Shown here: positions 7,339-13,057 of the stretch, in pieces
Position numbering within the stretch: the stretch's first letter is position 1
Layout of the letters: each line of letters opens with the position of its first letter
Source of the DNA: DAOTWP01 sp034435675
Lineage (GTDB): Bacteria; Chloroflexota; Anaerolineae; Aggregatilineales; Phototrophicaceae
Assembly: GCA_034435675.1 (NCBI GenBank)
Contig: DAOTWP010000260.1
Coordinates: forward strand, 1-24,223
Length of the DNA stretch: 24,223 nt
Direction: 5' to 3'
Position numbers and translations under genes: made by a program
The notes under the pieces: generated by a model
Told to the model about the DNA's origin: nothing
Seen by the model: the letters and a program-made list of their open reading frames with translations, nothing else
The model's database searches: none

Positions 7339-7965
7339 ATGAAAGTCATTTTGCTGGCAGACGTTTATAAACATGGTGTAGCGGGTGAAGTGGTGGATGT
7401 GTCCGACGGCTTTGCGCGCAACTGGTTGATTCCCAAAAGACTGGCGGCACAGGCGACCCCCGGCGAACTCAAGCGCGCCCAGAAACTGCGCGAACAGGCG
7501 AACGCGCGCCGCGCAGCACTGGACGGACGCCTGAACGAACTGGCACGCCAGATTGATGGCGTGGAACTGTTCTTTGAGAAGCGCGCCTCTGCAACCGGCA
7601 AGCTGTTCGGCTCGGTGACGACACAGGAAATTGCTGACGAACTGAACAGCACTACGGGCATTGACATCAACCGCCGCCGCATCAGCCAGACGGCGCTGCG
7701 CGAACTGGGCACGCACGAGGTGCCGGTACGCCTGGGGACGGAGATTTCGCCCAATCTGAAGATCACCATCGTTCGTGAAGGCGAATTACGCGGTTTCCTC
7801 GCTAAGCGTGAGGCAGAAGCTGCCCGGCTCGCCGCCGCGGCGGCAGCGGAAGCTGCTGCTGACCCGACTGCAGCGGCAGTTAAAGCGGCAGAAGCCGAAT
7901 GGACACAGGCGGAAGCTGAGGCGGCAGGGGCAGAAGCACCCGCCGAAACACCCGCAGGCGAATAG
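7339..7965 (+). CDS. rplI: 50S ribosomal protein L9, with Ala/Glu-rich C-terminal extension
   Basis: Residues 1-148 match bacterial L9. The N-terminal domain carries the signature G-V-A-G-E-V-V-D-V-S-D-G-F-A-R-N-W-L-I-P, followed by the long connecting helix (about 42-75) and the C-terminal domain with T-G-K-L-F-G-S-V-T. L9 binds 23S rRNA at the base of the L1 stalk and helps keep frame and fidelity. Typical L9 is about 150 residues; here a low-complexity tail of about 55 residues (A-A-A-A-A-E-A-A, ending A-E-T-P-A-G-E) is added, so the protein is 208 long. AAGGAAG precedes the ATG. It stands alone, without the usual rpsF, ssb and rpsR neighbours in this window, and has its own promoter and a likely terminator at 8018-8054. 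Confidence 0.95.
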   Translation: MKVILLADVYKHGVAGEVVDVSDGFARNWLIPKRLAAQATPGELKRAQKLREQANARRAALDGRLNELARQIDGVELFFEKRASATGKLFGSVTTQEIADELNSTTGIDINRRRISQTALRELGTHEVPVRLGTEISPNLKITIVREGELRGFLAKREAEAARLAAAAAAEAAADPTAAAVKAAEAEWTQAEAEAAGAEAPAETPAGE

Positions 7966-8017
7966 CCCCCCAGTCGTGCTGGTGCGGCTGCGCTGTTCTG
8001 CCGAAGACCGCGGCGAT

Positions 8018-8054
8018 GACCCCGGCGGTGTGACCGTGTTCGGGGTCGTTTTGT
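8018..8054 (+). terminator. Probable intrinsic terminator after rplI
   Basis: GACCCCG (8018-8024) pairs with CGGGGTC (8041-8047), with a 16-nt loop region, followed by GTTTTGTT. The stem is 7 bp and the T-run is interrupted, so termination may be partial. Confidence 0.5.
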
Positions 8055-8079
8055 TCCTGACCACCGTACATGAGGAAGA

Positions 8080-9312
8080 ATGGACTCACAGGCGTTAGGG
8101 CGGTTCTTGCGCGAAACGCGCGAGACACAAGAAAAAACGCTGGAGGATGCTGAACGCGCCCTGCATATTCGCTGGCGCGTCCTGGAGTCATTCGAACTCG
8201 GCGAGTTTCAGATTACCGGTGCTTCGCCCGTGCAGGTGCGCGGCTTTATCCGCAATTACGCGCGTTATCTGGGGCTGGATGTTGATCTGATGATCAGCTA
8301 TTACGAGGCGGCGCTGGTCAATGATGCCCGCCGTGAACGCCGCAAGCGCCGCAGCCGGTCCCGCCGCCGCGACAGCCGCAATCCAACCAACCCGACAAAT
8401 CCCCTGCGCGCCGCGCGTTCCCTGACCGATACTGATCCTGCGCTGCCTGTGTCGCCGCCAGTAACGACGGTCAGCTATGCGGATACGCCCCGGCGCGGGG
8501 GCGGCTTGCTCTATCGCCTGACGCTGCTGCTGATTTCAGCGGCGGCGCTGGGGGTGATCGGTTTTGTAGCCTACCAGTTGCTGCAAGACAGCCGCCCGCA
8601 GGAAGGTTTGCCCGATGTGGTAGCCGTGCTGCCCGGCGAACCGCCCACCTTCACCCCGGCGCCCACGTTTACGCCCGCTGCCAGCCCAACCGCAGTGGTC
8701 GGCTTGCAGCAGAACTTCAACGGGCAGGGGGTGCTGGTTACCATGCAGCTTGAGCAGCGCTCGTGGCTGCGCGTGCTGGTGGATGGTGTAGAACGCTACG
8801 TCGGCATTGCGCTGCCGGGGCAAATTCTGGAATACCAGGCGAGCGCCAGCATTGAACTGACCGCTGCCAATGCCGCCGCGCTGGTGGTGATCTGGAACGG
8901 GCAGCAGCAGCGGGTGTTTGGCGCGCGCGGGCAGCGGGTGACTGTGCTGTTCACGGTGGACCAGGTGGACATTACCGGACGCAGCGAGACCTTCGCGCCG
9001 ACTCCGGTTTTCAGCCCTACGCCGCAGCCTACGCCCGATGTTAACGTTGGCGCGCTGATTGCCGCGCAAACACCAACGCTCACGCCGGGACCCAGCCCCA
9101 CGGCAACCGATACGCCGACCCCGTCCGATACGCCGACGATCACGCCGATTCCGAGCGCCACGCCGATTCCGTCGGCGACTTCCAGCGCCACGCCCACTGT
9201 CGCGCCAACAGCAACAGCAACTGTGACCGATACCCCGCGTCCGCCCACCGCAATTTTGCCGCCGCGTGTGACCCAGCCAGGGCTGACGCCAACCAAAGAC
9301 CCCGGCGGCTGA
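8080..9312 (+). CDS. RodZ-like membrane protein with N-terminal helix-turn-helix and Thr/Pro-rich tail
   Basis: The domain order is as follows. Residues 1-80 are a RodZ-type HTH_25 domain (L-G-R-F-L-R-E-T-R-E-T-Q-E, then V-Q-V-R-G-F-I-R-N-Y-A-R-Y-L-G-L). Residues 84-100 are a very basic juxtamembrane stretch (R-R-K-R-R-S-R-S-R-R-R). One transmembrane helix spans about 142-167. An extracytoplasmic DUF4115-like beta domain spans about 205-295 (S-W-L-R-V-L-V-D-G, then L-V-V-I-W-N-G). A disordered tail of T-P-T/S-A-T repeats spans about 300-400. RodZ links the MreB cytoskeleton to the wall-synthesis machinery in rods. No mreB is in this window, so a shape role is inferred from the family only. 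The long Thr/Pro tail is common in Chloroflexota surface proteins and may be glycosylated. GAGG lies close to the ATG. Confidence 0.8.
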   Translation: MDSQALGRFLRETRETQEKTLEDAERALHIRWRVLESFELGEFQITGASPVQVRGFIRNYARYLGLDVDLMISYYEAALVNDARRERRKRRSRSRRRDSRNPTNPTNPLRAARSLTDTDPALPVSPPVTTVSYADTPRRGGGLLYRLTLLLISAAALGVIGFVAYQLLQDSRPQEGLPDVVAVLPGEPPTFTPAPTFTPAASPTAVVGLQQNFNGQGVLVTMQLEQRSWLRVLVDGVERYVGIALPGQILEYQASASIELTAANAAALVVIWNGQQQRVFGARGQRVTVLFTVDQVDITGRSETFAPTPVFSPTPQPTPDVNVGALIAAQTPTLTPGPSPTATDTPTPSDTPTITPIPSATPIPSATSSATPTVAPTATATVTDTPRPPTAILPPRVTQPGLTPTKDPGG

Positions 9313-9323
9313 GGACTGCCTCT

Positions 9324-10118
9324 ATGGACCAACGTCTGACTTTCCACTGGCATGATGCGGCTGCCGGCATTGCCGTGCTGACCTTCAATCGCCCGGAAGC
9401 GATGAACGCGCTGACGCTGGCGATGATGCGTGACTTTGCCGCCCGAATCACAGCACTGCATGATGAGCCGCGGCATGACGAGCCGCGCCTGCGCGTGCTG
9501 GTGCTGACCGGCGCGGGCGAAAAGGCATTTTGCAGCGGCGGCGATCTGGTCGAACTCAGCGGTTATACCAGCGAAGACGATGCGCGCATGATGATCGTCC
9601 TCATGGGCGATGCGCTGCTGGCGCTGGAACGCCTGCCCGTGCCGGTAATTGCCGCGATTAACGGCTTCGCGCTGGGCGGCGGCAGCGAAATCGCGCTGGC
9701 GTGCGACCTGCGCATTGTGGACGAAAAAGCGCGGCTGGGGCTGGTGCATCTGCGCTGGGCGTTGACCCCCGGCTGGGGTGCAGGGCAGCGCCTGCTGCGG
9801 CTGGTGGGGTATCCAAAAGCGCTGGATTTGCTGTTCCACCGGCATATTATGCACGCGCCTGAACTGCAAGCGCTGGGGCTGGCGAACCGTGTCGTGGAGC
9901 CGGGCAGAGCGCTGCGTTCTGCGCTGGACTTTGCGCAGGTCATCGCGCAGAATCCGCCGGAGGTGATCCGCGCGGTCAAGGCGCTGCTGCAAGCCGGGCT
10001 AAATCATCCCTACGAGCAGGCATTGCAGCATGAACGTGACCTGTTCCCGCCGTTGTGGGCGGCAGATGCGCACATCAACGCGGTCAACAACTTTCTGAAC
10101 AAAGATACATCCGGTTGA
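9324..10118 (+). CDS. Crotonase-superfamily enzyme, resembling ethylmalonyl-CoA decarboxylase (ECHDC1)
   Basis: This 264-residue protein has the crotonase fold. The oxyanion-hole segments are F-C-S-G-G-D-L (about 70-76) and G-F-A-L-G-G-G-S-E-I-A-L (about 113-124). The first catalytic glutamate of enoyl-CoA hydratase is kept in G-G-G-S-E. The second, normally in a G-Q-P-E motif, is replaced: the segment reads G-L-V-H-L-R-W-A-L-T-P-G-W-G. From memory, this and the C-terminal P-P-E-V-I-R-A-V-K and E-Q-A-L-Q-H-E-R-D-L segments resemble ethylmalonyl-CoA decarboxylase (ECHDC1) more than hydratases. That would make it a metabolite-repair enzyme removing stray ethylmalonyl- or methylmalonyl-CoA. An in-frame 15-bp tandem duplication (9459-9488) gives H-D-E-P-R twice. 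It is 11 bp after the RodZ-like gene and 16 bp before the methyltransferase. Confidence 0.85.
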   Translation: MDQRLTFHWHDAAAGIAVLTFNRPEAMNALTLAMMRDFAARITALHDEPRHDEPRLRVLVLTGAGEKAFCSGGDLVELSGYTSEDDARMMIVLMGDALLALERLPVPVIAAINGFALGGGSEIALACDLRIVDEKARLGLVHLRWALTPGWGAGQRLLRLVGYPKALDLLFHRHIMHAPELQALGLANRVVEPGRALRSALDFAQVIAQNPPEVIRAVKALLQAGLNHPYEQALQHERDLFPPLWAADAHINAVNNFLNKDTSG

Positions 10119-10134
10119 GTCCGCTGAGGAAAAC

Positions 10135-10905
10135 ATGATGCCCGGTTTTTACACAACGATCCTGCGCTATTACGATGCCGAAAACGCCGACAAAGACGAC
10201 GATCTGGAATTTTACAGCGAACTGGCGGGGGAGTATGGCGCGCCTGTGCTGGAAATTGGCAGCGGCAGCGGGCGTGTGCTGCTGCATCTGGCGCAGCAGG
10301 GGGTTGAAGCGCACGGCATCGAAAACGACAGCGCCATGCTCGAACGCGCACAGGCACGGCTGGACGCGCTGCCCGCGCTCAAACCGCGCGTGCGGCTGAT
10401 TGCCGGGGATGTGCTGACGGTCAAACATGCCGCGCAGTACAAACTGGTGCTGCTGAGCTATAACGCGCTGATGCACTTCCACACGCAGGAGGTGCAGTTG
10501 GCGCTGCTGCGACGGCTGCGCGGCTGGGTCGCGCCGGATGGGCTGGTCGTCTTTGATCTGCCCAACGCAGGCGAGGTGTTCGCCTCACAGGATACCGAAG
10601 CCGTCACGCTGGAGCGCACCTTCATTGAGTCGGAAACCGGGCATCTGGTCATGCAGCAGTCGGTCAGCGTGCTGGATCGCGCCGAGCAGTTGATGCGCGT
10701 GACCTGGATTTACGACGAAATCACCGCCGATGGCAGCGTCAAACGCACCTTCGCGCCGATTGTCCTGCGCTACTTTTTCCTTGCCGAACTGCGCTTGCTG
10801 CTGCTGCATACCGGCTTCGCGATTGAAGACGTGTACGGTGACATTGACGGCAGTCCTTTCGAGGATGGCTGCCCGCGTATGGTTGTGCTGGCGCGCCCGG
10901 TTTAG
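10135..10905 (+). CDS. Class I SAM-dependent methyltransferase
   Basis: This 256-residue protein shows motif I V-L-E-I-G-S-G-S-G-R-V at about 38-48, an acidic residue ending strand 2 (G-I-E-N-D-S), motif II-like L-I-A-G-D-V-L and the strand-4 segment L-V-L-L-S-Y-N-A-L. A later half has V-T-W-I-Y-D-E-I and ends in V-V-L-A-R-P-V. These are the Rossmann-like methyltransferase landmarks for binding S-adenosylmethionine. The substrate cannot be read from the sequence. The N-terminal Y-Y-D-A-E-N-A-D resembles small-molecule methyltransferases. GAGG lies 5 nt before the first ATG. It follows the crotonase after 16 bp and is likely cotranscribed with it. Confidence 0.85.
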   Translation: MMPGFYTTILRYYDAENADKDDDLEFYSELAGEYGAPVLEIGSGSGRVLLHLAQQGVEAHGIENDSAMLERAQARLDALPALKPRVRLIAGDVLTVKHAAQYKLVLLSYNALMHFHTQEVQLALLRRLRGWVAPDGLVVFDLPNAGEVFASQDTEAVTLERTFIESETGHLVMQQSVSVLDRAEQLMRVTWIYDEITADGSVKRTFAPIVLRYFFLAELRLLLLHTGFAIEDVYGDIDGSPFEDGCPRMVVLARPV

Positions 10906-10951
10906 CGGCGCATCCGACAACAAATGCCGATTAGACATGCCTGCTGTTGTA

Positions 10952-10980
10952 GTAGGGGCGGGTCTCAGACCTGCCCCTAC
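10952..10980. repeat. Intergenic palindromic repeat (GTAGGGGC type)
   Basis: GTAGGGGC (10952-10959) pairs with GCCCCTAC (10973-10980), and GGTCT (10961-10965) pairs with AGACC (10967-10971), joined by one G-T wobble. The result is an almost uninterrupted 14-bp hairpin. A relative with another centre lies at 12943-12972, and half-copies appear near 6430 and 15726. It lies in the 190-bp gap after the methyltransferase gene and could also act as an RNA hairpin at its 3' end, but there is no T-run. Confidence 0.7.
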
Positions 10981-11095
10981 ACGGAAACGGCTGCACCTTA
11001 CCGGATGCACCATTCTGGACATCATTGGAAAATCCAGCCAGATTCTAAGCGAGGTTAACAGGAGCCATTTGTTTCAACAGTGCCATGCAAGTCTT

Positions 11096-11986
11096 ATGAC
11101 GTCGTCTGCGCCGCTGTTTGCCCGATTGGCTGTGCGGCTGCCGCGTTTGGGGCTGTTCGCCGCTGCCGTGCTGCTCGGCGCGTGTGCCAGCGCGCCCGCC
11201 GTCACCCCCACTGCCACACGTGCCCTGACCGGTCCCACACTCGAACCCAGCCCTAATCCGTTTGCCGCCGGTCCGCCCACTGAAGCGCAGCCCTACACGC
11301 TGGACGAAGGGCAGTTTGACCCGACGGTTGCCGCCGCCCCTGCACAGGGCGCGCTGCCGCCGATTGCCGCTTCGCCGGGGGGCAGCAGCGGCGGTGGGCA
11401 GTCGGTGCAGTTCCCCGCGCTGGATGGCACGCCGCTGGAAGCGGATCTGTATGCGCAGGGCGAGGCGCGTGTGCCTGGTTTGCTGCTCGTTAGCCAGAGC
11501 CGCACCGATTGGGGGCTGCTGCCGGTGCAGCTTCAGGCGGCGGGCTATACAGTGCTGGTGCTGGGCTTGCGCAGCGGTGCGCCGAGTCAGGATGTTGTCG
11601 CCGGGCTGGATGCGCTGGGCGAGGTCGGCACAGTAGACCCGGCGCGGGTGGGCATCATCGGCGCGGGCGCGGGTGCAGACCCGGCGCTGCTTGCCTGTGC
11701 GCAGCTTGCCCTGTGTGATGGTGCTGCGCTGCTCAGCCCCCAAAACCGCAGCACCTTACTGAACGTGCTGCCCGATTATGGCGCGCGCCCGCTGCTGGTA
11801 GCAGTGAGCAGCAGTGATGCCGCCGCGCTGGAAACCGCGCGCGATCTGGTGGCGTTTGCCGGCGATGCGGCGCAGTTAGCGCAGTATGAAAACGCGGGCA
11901 GCGGTGCGCAGATTGCGCTCAACCGCCCCGATTTTGTGGACACGCTGCTGGCGTGGCTGGCGGCGCTGCTGCCGGATGTGGGCTAG
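11096..11986 (+). CDS. Lipoprotein with alpha/beta-hydrolase-like domain
   Basis: From the ATG at 11096 the protein has 296 residues. The N-terminus is a lipoprotein signal: basic n-region, hydrophobic core L-G-L-F-A-A-A-V-L and lipobox L-G-A-C near residue 30. A Thr/Pro-rich linker (about 32-90) and a Gly/Ser stretch (G-G-S-S-G-G-G) follow. Next comes a domain with the dienelactone-hydrolase-like order: L-D-G-T-P-L-E-A-D-L-Y, P-G-L-L-L-V, G-Y-T-V-L-V-L-G-L-R, D-P-A-R-V-G-I-I-G-A-G-A-G-A-D, R-P-L-L-V-A-V-S. The usual nucleophile elbow G-x-S-x-G is replaced by G-A-G-A-G, so it may be catalytically dead. A TTG at 11069 sits 4 nt behind AGGAG and is an alternative start, but ATG gives the neater signal peptide. 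It is probably anchored outside the membrane. Confidence 0.75.
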   Translation: MTSSAPLFARLAVRLPRLGLFAAAVLLGACASAPAVTPTATRALTGPTLEPSPNPFAAGPPTEAQPYTLDEGQFDPTVAAAPAQGALPPIAASPGGSSGGGQSVQFPALDGTPLEADLYAQGEARVPGLLLVSQSRTDWGLLPVQLQAAGYTVLVLGLRSGAPSQDVVAGLDALGEVGTVDPARVGIIGAGAGADPALLACAQLALCDGAALLSPQNRSTLLNVLPDYGARPLLVAVSSSDAAALETARDLVAFAGDAAQLAQYENAGSGAQIALNRPDFVDTLLAWLAALLPDVG

Positions 11987-12061
11987 CGGTGGTCTGCTGG
12001 GTTTGCTGCACGCTTGTTGATCGGGCGACGCATTCCTGGCACAACCACTGCCCCTGACCCG

Positions 12062-12261
12062 CCTGCGGAGTGGGGCTATACGGGTGAAATCACGCCGGAA
12101 CACTGGGGCACGCTGGATGCAGCGTATGCACTGTGCGCAGTCGCCCGTTGACGTCGCCGGGGCGCAACCGAGGCACCTGTCACCGATTCGTTTCCATCCG
12201 GCGGATTTGCTGCCAGAAAACAGGTGGTATTACGCTTGCGACGGCTCCTTGACTACCCCAA
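12062..12261 (+). pseudogene. Remnant of an alpha-carbonic anhydrase gene (deleted and frameshifted)
   Basis: Three pieces of an alpha-class carbonic anhydrase are recognisable. The first is E-W-G-Y-T-G-E-I-T-P-E-H-W-G-T-L-D (12068 on, frame of 12071). One base out of phase comes C-A-Q-S-P-V-D-V (about 12132-12155) running to L-S-P-I-R-F-H (to about 12201). In that same frame P-A-D-L-L-P-E-N-R-W-Y-Y and D-G-S-L-T-T-P (to 12260) follow directly. In intact enzymes the last two blocks lie over 100 residues apart, so the middle of the gene, with all three zinc-binding histidines, is deleted. Similarity stops after T-T-P, where P-C-S-E-G would be expected. Intact alpha-carbonic anhydrases are secreted and hydrate CO2; this one cannot work. 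The rest of 11987-12297 holds nothing else I recognise. Confidence 0.75.
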
Positions 12262-12297
12262 AACGTCCCGCAGTATTGCAGGTGCATTCCAGTGAAC

Positions 12298-12651
12298 TTA
12301 TGGCTTCCGCAAAATCTTCTCCATTGCTTTTCCCTTTGCTAACTCATCGATTAACTTATCCAGGTAACGAATTTCCTGCATCAAGGGTTCTTGAATGTCT
12401 TCCACTCGGATGCCACAAATCACGCCTTTGATTAACGTCCGCGACGGATTCAGTTGAGGCGCTTCGGCAAAAAAGGTCTCAAAGTTGGTTTGTTTTTCCA
12501 GCTCCGTGTCTAATGCTTCCTGGCTATAGCCTGTCAACCAGCGAATAATTTCATCGACTTCTGCTTTCGTGCGCCCTTTTTTCTCTGCCTTAGCAATGTA
12601 CTCGGGATAGACCCGTGCGAAGCTCATTGAATAAATCCGATGTTTTTCCAT
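12298..12651 (-). CDS. DUF2200 family protein
   Basis: The 117-residue protein (starting MEKHRIYSMSFARVYPEYIA) matches the DUF2200 family as I know it: V-Y-P-E-Y-I-A-K-A-E-K-K-G-R-T-K-A-E-V-D, I-I-R-W-L-T-G-Y, F-F-A-E-A-P-Q-L-N-P, and I-K-G-V-I-C-G-I-R-V-E-D-I. It is small, soluble and lysine-rich; the function is unknown. AGGGG precedes the ATG. Base composition is clearly lower in GC than the flanking genes (AAA and GAA preferred, many A/T third positions), which suggests recent transfer. It converges on the carbonic anhydrase remnant, whose similarity ends about 40 bp from this gene's stop, so its arrival may have helped to break that gene. Confidence 0.85.
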   Translation of the reverse strand: MEKHRIYSMSFARVYPEYIAKAEKKGRTKAEVDEIIRWLTGYSQEALDTELEKQTNFETFFAEAPQLNPSRTLIKGVICGIRVEDIQEPLMQEIRYLDKLIDELAKGKAMEKILRKP

Positions 12652-13057
12652 GATAGCCCCTGTTTTCCTTTAGCTTCCTCACAGTCTAACACGAATATCC
12701 AGGGTAATGATTGAACCAGGGTCTGTTTGCAAACGATGCAGAGCCTGCGTTATGAAAGTGATTTTGCCACCTATAGACCTGTTTTCAAACCGACCCTGGA
12801 GGAAGTGAGCGATGCGCTGGTTGCAAAATTGCCTTTACAGACACGTCATGGTTTTCACTCAGCGAGCGGTATTGCATGGCTGCGGGCGTGCGGGAGTTAT
12901 CGCATGGCAACCTACACCTATACAGCGGTATAGGGAAACAAGAAGTGGGCGAAGCATGCTTCGCCCCTACTTCGCCCTTACGGTTCCCTTTGCGTTCTTG
13001 ATGCCTTTGTGGATCAATCACTTGCTTCGTGCGGGCATGAGTGCCGGCACCTTGCCC
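12652..13057. other. Intergenic stretch without a supported gene
   Basis: This 406-bp gap separates the divergently read DUF2200 gene and the 3' end of pheT. A 68-codon plus-strand frame (12727-12933) has no ribosome site and no recognisable motif, and I do not count it as a gene. The only clear element is the palindromic repeat at 12943-12972. Confidence 0.6.
12943..12972. repeat. Intergenic palindromic repeat, second copy type
   Basis: The core GGGCGAAGCATGCTTCGCCC (12947-12966) is a perfect 20-bp palindrome. The flanks AAGT (12943-12946) and CTACTT (12967-12972) show that the ancestral unit probably had symmetric AAGTAGGGGCG and CGCCCCTACTT arms, with two bases lost on the left. It shares the GTAGGGGC/GCCCCTAC arms with the element at 10952-10980, but its centre differs. 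Confidence 0.7.

Noticed and set aside
8796..9992. 398-codon minus-strand frame opposite the RodZ-like and crotonase genes
   Set aside because: Its apparent V-G-V-G-V-S repeats are the complement of the Thr/Pro tail; it is antisense to two good genes.
10730..11095. Long N-terminal extension of the lipoprotein frame into the methyltransferase gene
   Set aside because: It is the shifted frame of the methyltransferase and would bury the lipoprotein signal; the ATG at 11096 gives a proper signal peptide.
12727..12933. 68-codon frame in the gap before pheT
   Set aside because: No ribosome binding site, no motif, and it runs up to the palindromic repeat.
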